From: Bin87 sp965203195
GTDB lineage: Bacteria > Chloroflexota > Dehalococcoidia > Lucifugimonadales > UBA3495
Direction: 5' to 3'
Assembly (NCBI GenBank): GCA_965203195.1
Contig: OZ241860.1
Location: 1,736,001-1,800,000 of the forward strand
Length of the DNA: 64,000 bases
Within the stretch, counting starts at the first letter, position 1. Every line of letters begins with the position of its first letter. The notes beneath the pieces were generated by a model. That model saw nothing but the letters and a program-made list of their open reading frames with translations, searched no databases and was not told the DNA's origin. This document shows, in pieces, positions 1-7,947 of the stretch. Made by a program: the position numbers and the translations under genes.

Positions 1-520
1 GCGCCTGCCCGGCCCGGGCGCCGGCCACCTGCAAGGCCCGCCCCGACGCCATCGCCGCCTCGCTGCCGTAAGCCAGCGCCGGCCGCAGCGCCGGCAGGAC
101 GATTTCCATTATCGCCCCCGAATTGGCCTTGTAGGTCACGCTGGCCACCGTTGACGCCGCTTTGGGCAGTATGATGCGCTTTTCCGACTTGACATTTTCG
201 TCCAGCCCGTTGCGCCGCAAGATGACATTCCGAACCAGCCGGCGCAGGAAGCCCTTCTCCCCCGCCTCCGGCCGCCACTGCGCGGGAATGTATGACGCCA
301 GATGCGCCGGCGCCGTCTGCCCCCGGCCGGCAATGCGCCCGCGCGCCGCCGCCTGGCACCGTTCCTGCTCGGCCACCGCAAAACAATGCCGCACCTGCCG
401 CCGCTGCAACGCCTCCTGCGCCGCGCGTATCTTGCGGTTGGCGTGCAACCGCCCGCCCAGCTGGGCAATGGCCGAGGCCACCGTGATTGATATGGGAATG
501 GCAAGTGCGGGCAGCGGCAT
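1..520 (-). CDS. Hypothetical protein, C-terminus outside the window
   Basis: Reading frame on the minus strand from an ATG at 520, open to the window edge, so only the first 173 codons are seen. The N-terminus (MPLPALAIPISITVASAIAQ) is hydrophobic and could be a membrane anchor or uncleaved signal. It is followed by an Arg/Gln/Ala-rich helical stretch (residues about 22-60) and a basic region with no motif I recognise. Two TATAAT-like boxes lie about 100 bp upstream. I cannot assign a function. The alternative reading in other frames is Arg-rich shadow sequence typical of GC-rich DNA. Confidence 0.55.
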   Translation of the reverse strand, partial: MPLPALAIPISITVASAIAQLGGRLHANRKIRAAQEALQRRQVRHCFAVAEQERCQAAARGRIAGRGQTAPAHLASYIPAQWRPEAGEKGFLRRLVRNVILRRNGLDENVKSEKRIILPKAASTVASVTYKANSGAIMEIVLPALRPALAYGSEAAMASGRALQVAGARAGQA

Positions 521-616
521 AATGCTTTACCCTGACTCTAGAGCGATACGGCTGAAGCACTGCGGCCGGCACCCCATGGGGCCAATCCGTCCGCGCCGGC
601 TGCGTCCGTTTCTAAC

Positions 617-633
617 ATTATACCAAAATTATA
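617..633 (-). promoter_or_regulatory. Two tandem TATAAT-like -10 boxes
   Basis: On the minus strand two exact TATAAT hexamers lie at 628-633 and 617-622, 5 bases apart, in an AT-rich patch within a GC-rich spacer (521-755). They face the hypothetical gene starting at 520. No convincing -35 hexamer was found, so this is a -10 call only. The rest of the 521-755 spacer shows nothing else. Confidence 0.35.
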
Positions 634-755
634 GCGCCGCCCGGAAAGTTTCGCCCCGCCTTTGCCGCCGCTTGCGGACGGGATATTTTGGGCGCCGTTG
701 CGCCGGGCCGGCCGGGATTTTGCCGCCGGCGCGTACCAGCCGGCGCCGGCCCGCG

Positions 756-2114
756 TCAGGGCTTGACGGCGCCAATGATATATTCGGTGTGCATCCGGCC
801 CTCAATGCCGGCGCCCGCCCCGCCGCCGGCGCCTACTCCGTTGCGCGCCGGCATCATACGCCGGTCGCGATCCAGGTTGCGCGGGGCTACGGCGACCACA
901 TCAAGCCCGGCCCCGCCGGCGATTTCAGCCAGGCAGTCGTGGGTGGGTATCAAAATGCCGCGCATCACCGACGGGCCCACGACAATGACGGCGGCGCCGC
1001 CGGAACGCAGCGTCCGCCTCATCTCCCCGATAGCGGCGGACATCTCCCCGCAGTAGCGCTCCAGGATACGGGCTTTGGGCGCATCCCTGACGGCCAGCCG
1101 GTCAATCACGCCCTGCGTCCTCGGCGGCAGGAGAGCTATGCCGGCCGCAGCGCCGCCGGCGGACGCCTTCCTGCCGCCAGATGCCTTCCCGCCGCCGGCC
1201 TCGGCGCCAATATAGCGGGCGCGCAGCCCGGCCAGCCGGGGTATCGGGTCGCCCAGCCAGGCCAGGGCAAACTTGTGCGCCCGCATATAGTCCAGCGCGT
1301 TGGCGTAGGGCGGCGAGGTCACAATCAGATCCACGCTGCTGTCCGCCAGCGGCAGCCGCCGCGCGTCCCCCGCAATGACGCTGCTCCGGCCCACGCGGTT
1401 GCCGTCAACGCCGGCGTAAGCGTCCGCCGCCCGGTTAAGCGAATGGGCGAAAACCCGTAGCGGATGGCGCGGCTTCTTGTCCAACACCCGGTGGGGACGG
1501 GTGTGGGCCAGATCCCGCGCCCGCGACACGCCCCCCGACTTGGTGACGATGGTGGACGAAAAGACCACTTCCAGCAGGTTGCGCAGACCGGCGTCCCCTT
1601 CGGCGCGGATCGCCAGCGTCAGGGCGGCCAGTTCCGCCTGCGTTTCCGGCAGAAACCAGTAGTCCACAAACTGCCGGGTGGCCTCGTCCATCGCCGCCCG
1701 CGCCGCCGCCAGTGGGTCAGACGGTCGGCCCAGGCCGGCGTACAGGTCGGCAGCGCGGCGCCCGGCGGCGTCTCCGGCCGCGCGGACGGCGCCGGCGTCC
1801 AGGGCGGCGGTGCGGGCCAAGCTCTGCCGCCGCGCCAGCGGATCCAAATCAACGCCGACGACGGAACGCCCCGCCAGCCAGCCCTCCAGCAGGGTAATGC
1901 CGGAACCGCACATCGGGTCCAGCGTAACCTCGCCGGGCGCGGCGAGAGCGTTGATGAAATAGCCGGCCAGCCCGTGGGGGAAACGCGCCGCGAAAGGATG
2001 CAGGGAGTGCAAAGGATGCGCCGCCCGGCCCGGCGCCAAAAAGCCCAGATCCCCCGCCAGCAACTCGGCCAGCCGCCCCCGGCGGTCAGTCATGGCAACC
2101 GTCATCCCAATCAC
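756..2114 (-). CDS. DNA methyltransferase (N4-cytosine/N6-adenine type)
   Basis: 452 aa. S-adenosylmethionine-dependent DNA methylase. Motif I (LDPMCGSG, residues about 65-72) binds SAM, and the catalytic motif IV (TSPPY, about 266-270) is followed by a hydrophobic Asn-Ala-Leu-Asp-Tyr segment usual in this family. The N-terminal HPLHSLHPFAARFP segment resembles the conserved His/Pro/Phe block of this methylase family. A Gly/Ala/Lys-rich low-complexity insert (about residues 305-325) follows the catalytic half. The start overlaps the stop of the HEPN-like gene by 4 bases (ATGA), implying translational coupling; internal Met codons at 4 and 8 are alternative starts. No restriction endonuclease is adjacent, so it is either solitary or works with the MNT/HEPN-like genes. 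Base specificity cannot be read from the sequence. Confidence 0.85.
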   Translation of the reverse strand: MIGMTVAMTDRRGRLAELLAGDLGFLAPGRAAHPLHSLHPFAARFPHGLAGYFINALAAPGEVTLDPMCGSGITLLEGWLAGRSVVGVDLDPLARRQSLARTAALDAGAVRAAGDAAGRRAADLYAGLGRPSDPLAAARAAMDEATRQFVDYWFLPETQAELAALTLAIRAEGDAGLRNLLEVVFSSTIVTKSGGVSRARDLAHTRPHRVLDKKPRHPLRVFAHSLNRAADAYAGVDGNRVGRSSVIAGDARRLPLADSSVDLIVTSPPYANALDYMRAHKFALAWLGDPIPRLAGLRARYIGAEAGGGKASGGRKASAGGAAAGIALLPPRTQGVIDRLAVRDAPKARILERYCGEMSAAIGEMRRTLRSGGAAVIVVGPSVMRGILIPTHDCLAEIAGGAGLDVVAVAPRNLDRDRRMMPARNGVGAGGGAGAGIEGRMHTEYIIGAVKP

Positions 2115-2482
2115 GAAATCGTCCCACGCCGTGCCGGCGGCACGGGCTGCTCCCCGGTGATAGCTTCAAGCAACTCCGGCAGCCACTCCGAAACCGCCTG
2201 CCAGACCTTTGGCCGGTTAATGACCCTCAGCTCGTGGGCCAGTTCGTTGCGCAAATCCACCCAGACTACCCAGCCATAGCCGGGATACGCCCTCTCCAGC
2301 CGCCGGGAATGCTTTGCTACGGTGTTGCCAATGCGGATCAACGCATAGGAGGCAACATAGAGGATGCGGGCATCAGCGAAATCGGATTCCTCGGGACTGC
2401 CCAGGATCTCCCATTCCGAAGCCGCCCGGAGCGCGATTTCATCCAGCGCCTCGGCGTGCGGTTCAACCGCATTATTCAGCAT
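2111..2482 (-). CDS. HEPN-domain (DUF86/HepT-like) protein, copy 1
   Basis: 123 aa. Helical DUF86/HepT-like domain, recognisable by the ASYALIRIGNTVAKHSRRL segment and the DLRNELAHEL motif (about residues 80-89) followed by a C-terminal WLPELLEAI helix. The HEPN Arg-x4-His is kept, but the tyrosine two residues after the His, which MntA-type antitoxins AMPylate in HepT, is Leu. It overlaps the preceding MNT-like gene by 11 bases and the methyltransferase by 4. HepT proteins are RNase toxins neutralised by MntA; whether this one is toxic is unknown. Confidence 0.7.
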   Translation of the reverse strand: MLNNAVEPHAEALDEIALRAASEWEILGSPEESDFADARILYVASYALIRIGNTVAKHSRRLERAYPGYGWVVWVDLRNELAHELRVINRPKVWQAVSEWLPELLEAITGEQPVPPARRGTIS

Positions 2483-2888
2483 AGATCGGAACCATGCGCT
2501 CCAGGATCATCTCCTCCCGCCATCCGAACCCGTGAAAATGGGGCTTCGGAACTTCGGTGCCGTAGGTCTTTTTGCCAATGGCCTCCCCCAGCATCCGCCC
2601 CATGCTCCAGTACTCCATGCCCACCTTGGCATCGTCCCGGAACTCGAACCGCACCGACAACTCCGTCCCGTCAAAAGGCCCGCCCGGCTCAAAGAACTCC
2701 AAATTCAGCGGCACCGAGTACATTTCCTTGATGCCCCACCGCCGGCAGAAATCGGCGATGCTGTCCAGCGGCAGCTCGGCCACCGGAAGCGTCGGCATAT
2801 CGTGGGTTTGCAGATAGCCCAGCTGCTCCTCCGTAGGCCGCCACCCCGGCTGGGAGCGTTCCGCAATCATACGCATGGCGCGGTTCAT
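2472..2888 (-). CDS. MntA-like nucleotidyltransferase homologue with eroded active site, copy 1
   Basis: 138 aa. The core IADFCRRWGIKEMYSV... and the VGMEYW...LGEAIGKK segment align with small MNT-type nucleotidyltransferases (helix, then GS-x10-DxD, then a second helix). The position expected to read Gly-Ser is Val-Pro and the DxD region reads DGTELSV, so the catalytic triad appears absent. The ATG at 2888 has a strong AGGAGG site 8 bases upstream. It precedes and overlaps the HEPN-like gene, the usual antitoxin-toxin order. Family assignment rests on fold-level pattern and gene pairing, so it is moderate. Confidence 0.55.
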   Translation of the reverse strand: MNRAMRMIAERSQPGWRPTEEQLGYLQTHDMPTLPVAELPLDSIADFCRRWGIKEMYSVPLNLEFFEPGGPFDGTELSVRFEFRDDAKVGMEYWSMGRMLGEAIGKKTYGTEVPKPHFHGFGWREEMILERMVPIYAE

Positions 2889-3129
2889 CGTAATTCCCTC
2901 CTCATTAATCAGCCTTCACCGGCTGCCGGCCCGTGTTGCCGGCCCGTTCCTGTTGCCGCTTGCCGCCAGTATAGCAAAGACGCACCACCGCCGCCCGCCG
3001 GGAACCGCCCCAGATCCGGTGAAACGCGGCCCGACCCCGCCCGCCCGTTGCTGTCCGCCGGCCCGCCAGGAAGTCAAGTAGCCGCCCGGCGCGGTCGCCG
3101 CGGATCCTTTGCGGCCACCGCCATCGCAA
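2889..3129 (-). promoter_or_regulatory. Promoter spacer duplicated upstream of both MNT/HEPN copies
   Basis: Gene-free 241 bp. The part nearest copy 1 (2925-2985) is nearly the same as 3950-4010 upstream of copy 2: both contain the run GGCCCGTTCCTGTTGCCGC and, on the minus strand, TATACT at 2968-2973 (3995-4000 in the other copy). The duplication therefore carried its promoter. No good -35 box was found. Confidence 0.45.
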
Positions 3130-3501
3130 TCACGAAAGCGCAGCGCGCCGTGCCGGTGGCGCTGGCCGCTCCCCGGTAACAGCTTCAATCAAATCCGGCA
3201 ACTCCCGCGCTACCGCACCCCAAACCCGCCTCACATCGACATTTCTGAGCTCATGCGCCAGGTTGTTGCGCAAGTCCACCCAGAAAACCCACCTGTAATC
3301 GGGATATGCCCGTTCCAGCCGCCGGGAATGCTGGGCTACAGTGTTGCCAATCCGGATCAGAACATACGCGGCGATATATTGAATCCGCTTGTCGGCCAGA
3401 TCGGATTCGGCGATGCTGCCCAGAATCGCGCGCTCGGTTTCGGCTCGCTCTACAATTTCGTTCAACTGCCTGGCGTGCGGTTCTGCCGCGTTATTCAGCA
3501 T
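3130..3501 (-). CDS. HEPN-domain (DUF86/HepT-like) protein, copy 2
   Basis: 123 aa paralogue of the gene at 2111, with the same start (MLNNA), the same internal RIGNTVAQHSRRLERAYP block and the motif DLRNNLAHEL. Arg-x4-His is conserved and the His-x-Tyr tyrosine is again Leu. The two HEPN copies differ at roughly a third of residues by eye, far more than the N-terminal parts of their MNT partners. It overlaps the MNT copy 2 gene by 11 bases. Function as in copy 1: RNase-like fold by family, activity unknown. Confidence 0.7.
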   Translation of the reverse strand: MLNNAAEPHARQLNEIVERAETERAILGSIAESDLADKRIQYIAAYVLIRIGNTVAQHSRRLERAYPDYRWVFWVDLRNNLAHELRNVDVRRVWGAVARELPDLIEAVTGERPAPPARRAALS

Positions 3502-3910
3502 AGATGGGAACCATCCGCTCCAGCGTCAGCTCGTGGCGCCAGTCAAAGAACGGATGCGTTTTGCGCGACGGAACATCGGCGCCGTAGGTCTTTTTGCCAA
3601 TGGCCTCCCCCAGCATCCGACCCATCCCCCAGTACTCCATGCCCACATCGACATCGTCCCGGAACTCGAACCGCACCGACAACTCCGTCCCGTCAAAAGG
3701 CCCGCCCGGCTCAAAAAACTCCAAATTCAGCGGCACCGAGTACATTTTCTTGATGCCCCACCGCCGGCAGAAATCGGCGATAATGTCCAGCGGCAGCTCC
3801 GCCACCGGAATCGTCGGCATATCGTGGGTTTGCAGATAACCCAGCTGCTCCTCCGTAGGCCGCCACCCCGGCCGGGAGCGCTCCGCAATCAGTCGCATGG
3901 CCCGGTTCAT
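3491..3910 (-). CDS. MntA-like nucleotidyltransferase homologue with eroded active site, copy 2
   Basis: 139 aa. Nearly identical to copy 1 over the first about 105 residues, including the altered active-site segment (YSVPLNLEFFEPGGPFDG), then divergent from about residue 110 (DVPSRKTHPFFDW here against EVPKPHFHGFGW). The ATG at 3910 matches the start of copy 1 and has GAGG 9 bases upstream; the frame extends 8 codons further to 3934 without support. It is the first gene of the tandem set reading toward the methyltransferase. Confidence 0.55.
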   Translation of the reverse strand: MNRAMRLIAERSRPGWRPTEEQLGYLQTHDMPTIPVAELPLDIIADFCRRWGIKKMYSVPLNLEFFEPGGPFDGTELSVRFEFRDDVDVGMEYWGMGRMLGEAIGKKTYGADVPSRKTHPFFDWRHELTLERMVPIYAE

Positions 3911-4103
3911 CGTAATTCCCTCCGCAGTAATCATCCATCATCGGTTCCCGGCCCGTGTTGCCGGCCCGTTCCTGTTGCCGCTTGTCTTGCCGCCAGTATA
4001 GCAGAGACGCGCCCCTGCCGCCGCCCGCCGGTAGCCGCCTAATTCCCGGCAAAGGAGCAACAAGGCCGGCCGCCGCTTTTAGATTCCGGGGCGAATTGGC
4101 CCG

Positions 4104-4130
4104 TTGCCTTATGGAAACCTGCGCTATAAT
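4104..4130 (+). promoter_or_regulatory. Possible promoter of the CoA-transferase operon
   Basis: TTGCCT at 4104-4109 and a perfect TATAAT at 4125-4130, with a short 15-base spacer, 134 bases upstream of the CoA-transferase start. The -35 resembles the TTGCCA seen at three other promoters in the window. The spacer length makes it tentative. Confidence 0.35.
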
Positions 4131-4263
4131 ATGCCGCCACACCCCCGGCGGCCGCCCCGCCGCGCCGCCCTTTGCCGGGCAAACCAAGCCCATCGCATCA
4201 CATCGCATCGCCCCGCCCCGCTTCAGCGCGGGGCAAAACGGAGATCACGGAGTGCCGCTGATT

Positions 4264-5502
4264 ATGAAACCACTAGACGGCATCAAGGCGCTGGACCTCA
4301 CCCGCGCCCTGGCCGGCCCCTTCTGCACCCTGATGCTCGGCGACTATGGCGCCGATGTCATCAAAATCGAAATGCCCGGCAGCGGCGACGACACCCGCAA
4401 ATGGGGGCCGCCTTTCATCGGCGCCGAATCGGCCTACTTCCTCTCCGTCAACCGCAACAAGCGCAGCCTGACCCTCAACCTGCGGGACGAAAAAGCCCAG
4501 CGCATCTTCCGCCAGCTGGCCGCCGACGCCGACGTCATCGTCGAAAACTTCACCCCCGGCGTCATGAGCCGCTTCAACCTGGGCTACGACGACATCCGCG
4601 CCATCAACCCCGCCATCGTCTATTGCTCCATCTCCGGCTTCGGCGCCACCGGTCCCTATCGCAGCCGACCCGCCTACGACCAGATCATGCAGGGCATCAG
4701 CGGCCTGATGAGCATCACCGGCGACCTGGACGGCGACCCCCAAAAAGTGGGCATCGCCGTCACCGACATCGGCGCCGGTATGTGGGCCGCCTTCGCCATA
4801 ATGGCCGCCCTCTACCACCGCGGCCGGGGCAGCGACAGCAATGGCGGCGGCGCGGACGGCGATAACAGCGGCAACGGCAAGGGCGTGGGCCAGCATATTG
4901 ACATCTCAATGCTGGACGCCCAGGTCGCCTGGATGACCTACCAGGCCGGCTACTACTTCGCCACCGGCGAAGCCCCCAAACGACTGGGCGCCGCCCATCC
5001 CACCCTGGTTCCCTACCAGGCTTTTATGGGCAAAGACGGCAAGTACTTCAATGTGGCCGTAGGCTCCGACCGCCTGTGGGAACGCTTCTGCGCGGGCATC
5101 GGGCGGCTGGACCTGAAAGACCACCCCGACTACGCCGACAACGGCGCCCGGGTGCAGCGCCGCGCGCAACTGGTACCTCTGTTGCAGGAATACTTCCTGA
5201 CCAAAGACGCCGACGAATGGGTGTCCGACCTGCAAGCCGCCAGCGTGCCCGCCGGCCCCATCAACGACCTGGCCGATGTGTTCGGCGACGAACAGGTGCG
5301 ACACCGGGAAATGCTGCTGGAAATGCCCCATCCTACCCTGGGCAGCATCAAGCAAACCGGCCTGCCCCTCAAATTCTCCGCCACCCCCGGCGGCCTGGAC
5401 CAACCCCCGCCCTTGCTGGGCGAACACAACCGCCCCATCCTGACCGCATTGGGCTATTCCGAAACGGAAGTCGCGCAAATGGCGCGCGACGGGGCAATCT
5501 AA
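4264..5502 (+). CDS. CaiB/BaiF family CoA-transferase
   Basis: 412 aa. Class III CoA-transferase moving CoA between carboxylic acids via an acyl-enzyme at an Asp; that residue is D139 in AYDQIMQGISG. N-terminal LDGIKALDLTRALAGPF and the GDYGADVIKIE strand are typical. A Gly/Asn/Asp-rich insert (about residues 190-207, SDSNGGGADGDNSGNG) splits the usual Gly-Arg-Gly-Gln-His segment before HIDISMLDA, placing a flexible loop on a normally compact turn. The ATG at 4264 matches the family start; a GTG four codons upstream (4252) is possible. Followed 74 bp later by an SDR and an M24 peptidase, suggesting one catabolic operon. Substrate unknown. Confidence 0.9.
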   Translation: MKPLDGIKALDLTRALAGPFCTLMLGDYGADVIKIEMPGSGDDTRKWGPPFIGAESAYFLSVNRNKRSLTLNLRDEKAQRIFRQLAADADVIVENFTPGVMSRFNLGYDDIRAINPAIVYCSISGFGATGPYRSRPAYDQIMQGISGLMSITGDLDGDPQKVGIAVTDIGAGMWAAFAIMAALYHRGRGSDSNGGGADGDNSGNGKGVGQHIDISMLDAQVAWMTYQAGYYFATGEAPKRLGAAHPTLVPYQAFMGKDGKYFNVAVGSDRLWERFCAGIGRLDLKDHPDYADNGARVQRRAQLVPLLQEYFLTKDADEWVSDLQAASVPAGPINDLADVFGDEQVRHREMLLEMPHPTLGSIKQTGLPLKFSATPGGLDQPPPLLGEHNRPILTALGYSETEVAQMARDGAI

Positions 5503-5576
5503 CTGCCCCCGGCCCGCGCCGGGAAACCGGTCAGGCCGGGAAACTGGTCAAACCAAAAAAACAGGAGGTCGACGGG

Positions 5577-6461
5577 ATGGACTTCGGGCTAGAGGACAAA
5601 GTCGCGCTGGTGGTGGATTCGCATCTGGCAATCCCCAACGCCGCCGCGGTGGCGCTGGCGCAGGAGGGCGCGGTGCTCTCGCTCACCGCCCCGGACAACT
5701 ACAGTATGCGCCACGTGGAACTGGAACTGGCCCGCCGGCACATCCCCCAGGAACGGTTCCACTCCGTAATCGCCAACCTGGAGCAGGAACGCGACATCCG
5801 GCGGCTGGTGCGCGAAACCCTCCGCCACCGCCTCAACTCCGTCAGCGTCAACGCCATCAGCGTGCTGGTGACTACCGTGCAGGAAATGGCCCCCGCCCCC
5901 GCCAGCGGCCTGGCCGACGACCAGATCCAGCCCGCCCTGGTCCGCAACTTTATGGCCGCCGTGCACCTGACCCGCGAAGTCCTGCCCAATATGAAACGGC
6001 AGGGCAGCGGCCGCATCATCAACCTCATCCCCTTCACCGCTATGGAATCTTCCCCCCGCACCGCCCTCTCCTCCTTGAGCATGGCGCCCGCCCTGGCCTA
6101 CTTCAAGGGCCTGTCCGCCGAACTCGCCTGCGAAAACATCACCGTCAACAATATCATCTACGCCGGCGTCCGCTGCGACCGGAACTACGCCGCCCCGCCA
6201 CCCGCCGGCAACGGCGGCAACGGCAATGGCAACGGCAACGGCGGCGCTGCCTCCGAAACCCACCCCCCCAATGCCAATGACGATGCCGCCGCCCCGGACG
6301 ACGAAACCGGAGCGGAAATGCTGGACAGCCTGCCCATGCGCCGCATGGGGCAGCCCAAAGAAATCGGCGACATCGTTTGCATGGTCGCCTCCGCCCAGGC
6401 GTCTTACCTCACCGGCGCCAACATCGTAGTGGACGGCGGCAGCCACTACAACTATGTCTGA
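5577..6461 (+). CDS. SDR-family oxidoreductase homologue lacking canonical motifs
   Basis: 294 aa, start fixed by AGGAGG at 5563-5568. The overall order of a short-chain dehydrogenase is present: N-terminal strand LEDKVALVV, RQGSGRIINL before the active site, ELACENITVNNI, and the C-terminal ASYLTGANIVVDGG. The Gly-rich cofactor loop reads VDSHLAIPNA instead of TGxxxGxG. By alignment with a typical SDR the catalytic Tyr and Lys fall on Ser165 and Met169. A Gly/Asn/Asp-rich insert spans about residues 207-246. It may be a non-catalytic or re-purposed SDR, or a subunit of a larger complex. It lies between a CoA-transferase and a peptidase. Confidence 0.75.
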   Translation: MDFGLEDKVALVVDSHLAIPNAAAVALAQEGAVLSLTAPDNYSMRHVELELARRHIPQERFHSVIANLEQERDIRRLVRETLRHRLNSVSVNAISVLVTTVQEMAPAPASGLADDQIQPALVRNFMAAVHLTREVLPNMKRQGSGRIINLIPFTAMESSPRTALSSLSMAPALAYFKGLSAELACENITVNNIIYAGVRCDRNYAAPPPAGNGGNGNGNGNGGAASETHPPNANDDAAAPDDETGAEMLDSLPMRRMGQPKEIGDIVCMVASAQASYLTGANIVVDGGSHYNYV

Positions 6462-6522
6462 AGCGCCGCCAGCAGCAGCGCCAACATCGCCGCCGCCCCG
6501 CCACACCCGGAGGTAACCAGCC

Positions 6523-7716
6523 GTGCCGGACGCCCCAATGCTGACCGCCGCCCGCGCCTATCTGCAATCCGAGGGCCTGCCGGGCTGGCTGATTTACGAC
6601 TACCTGGGCGCCAACCCCACGCTGGCCCAGGTAGCCCCGCCGTCGGGTCACATCACCCGCCCGGTGTTCCTCTATATCCCCGCCCACGGCCCGGCGCTTC
6701 TGCTGGCGCACCATGTTGACGCCGGCAAGTTCGCCGCCGCCGGCCTCGCCCTGGAAATCTACCGCAGCCGCGCCACCCTGGAAACGGCGCTGCGGACAAT
6801 GCTGGCCGGCGTCCCCCGCGTGGCTATGGAATACTCGCCCCAGAGCGCCCTGCCCCGCGTGTCGCGGGTCGACGCCGGCACCGTGGAACTGGTGCGGAAT
6901 ATGGGGCCGGAGGTAGTGTCCTCCGCCGATCTGATGCAGTTCGCCACCCAGCGCTGGTCGCCGGCGCAGCTGGCCGGCCACTGCCGCGCCGCCGCCGCCC
7001 TGGGCCGCATCGTCCAGAACGCCTTCGCCCGCGTGGGGGAACGACTGGCGGAAGCGCCAACGCCCGCCCAACGGCCCACGGAGTTTGAAATCGCCGAGTT
7101 CATCCGCGCCCGCTTCCGGGAGGAAAACCTGGACACCGCCGACGGGCCTATCGTGTCCGTCAACGAACACTGCTCCGACCCCCACTACGAACCGGCGCCC
7201 GCCGGCAGCAGCCTCATCGCCCCCGGCGACTGGCTGCTCATTGACCTCTGGGCGCGGGAAAACACGCCGGACAGCATCTATGCGGACATTACCTGGACCG
7301 CCTATGTGGGCGACCACCCGCCGGCCCGCGCGCGCGAGATCTTCCGCATCGTAACCGGCGCCCGGGACGCCGCCCTGTCCTGGCTGCAAGACTGCCACGC
7401 CCGTGGCGATGTGGCGCAGGGCTGGCAGGTTGACGATGTGGCCCGCGCCTACATTGCGGAACGGGGCTACGGCGACTACTTCACCCACCGGCTGGGACAT
7501 TCCATCCACCGCGCCGTCCACGGCGAGGGCGTCAATCTGGACAACTTTGAAACCCACGACACCCGGCGCATCATCCCCGGCCTCGGCTTTTCCATTGAAC
7601 CGGGCATCTACCTGCCGGAATTCGGCGTGCGTTCCGAAATTGACGCCTATATGAGCGCCGAACATGGCCCCTATGCCACTTCGCCGGTGCAGCGGGAAAT
7701 AGCGCTGATTGGGTAG
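6523..7716 (+). CDS. M24-family metallopeptidase (Xaa-Pro peptidase-like)
   Basis: 397 aa. Creatinase/aminopeptidase P fold: a variable N-terminal domain (1-150) and a C-terminal pita-bread domain. Expected metal ligands are visible: Asp in LLIDLWAR, Asp in SIYADITW, His in RLGHSIH, Glu in GFSIEPGIY and Glu in VRSEIDAYM. The start is a GTG at 6523, with GGAGG 9 bases upstream; an in-frame ATG 15 bases later is an alternative. Third gene of the set starting at 4264. Cytoplasmic; could cleave a peptide or a creatinase-like substrate. Confidence 0.88.
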   Translation: MPDAPMLTAARAYLQSEGLPGWLIYDYLGANPTLAQVAPPSGHITRPVFLYIPAHGPALLLAHHVDAGKFAAAGLALEIYRSRATLETALRTMLAGVPRVAMEYSPQSALPRVSRVDAGTVELVRNMGPEVVSSADLMQFATQRWSPAQLAGHCRAAAALGRIVQNAFARVGERLAEAPTPAQRPTEFEIAEFIRARFREENLDTADGPIVSVNEHCSDPHYEPAPAGSSLIAPGDWLLIDLWARENTPDSIYADITWTAYVGDHPPARAREIFRIVTGARDAALSWLQDCHARGDVAQGWQVDDVARAYIAERGYGDYFTHRLGHSIHRAVHGEGVNLDNFETHDTRRIIPGLGFSIEPGIYLPEFGVRSEIDAYMSAEHGPYATSPVQREIALIG

Positions 7717-7947
7717 GTTAGATTTCTGTCCCGTCTGCGCGGCGCGCCCGCCTGACCGCCGCCGGCCCGGGGTGTGTCGCCAAATGCATTCGCTTCCGCC
7801 ATCCCGGCGCCAGCCGGCATCCGCGTCGGCGCATTTTGCCCACGCCCGTTTTGTTTATGCCCAGGGAATGGCATAAAATGCCCCTGCCCGGCGCCGGCCC
7901 GTCCACACGCGCGCCGCGGCGACTATGCCGGCAAGTGAGGAACGACA
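7717..7947 (+). other. Spacer with inverted repeat upstream of the Fn3/LRR gene
   Basis: 231 bp without a gene. It contains an 8-bp inverted repeat, TTTATGCC (7854-7861) and GGCATAAA (7870-7877), separated by 8 bases, about 70 bases before the start at 7948. This could be an operator or part of the promoter (TTGTTT then CATAAA, spacer 15). Nothing else is seen. Confidence 0.3.

Noticed and set aside
162..1460. Long plus-strand open frame opposite the first hypothetical gene and the methylase
   Set aside because: Arg/Pro/Ala-rich translation without motifs; it is the antisense shadow of a clear methyltransferase in GC-rich DNA.
4020..4263. Extension of the CoA-transferase to an upstream start at 3955
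   Set aside because: The extra 100 residues are low-complexity, overlap the promoter of the MNT/HEPN cassette, and precede a canonical family N-terminus.
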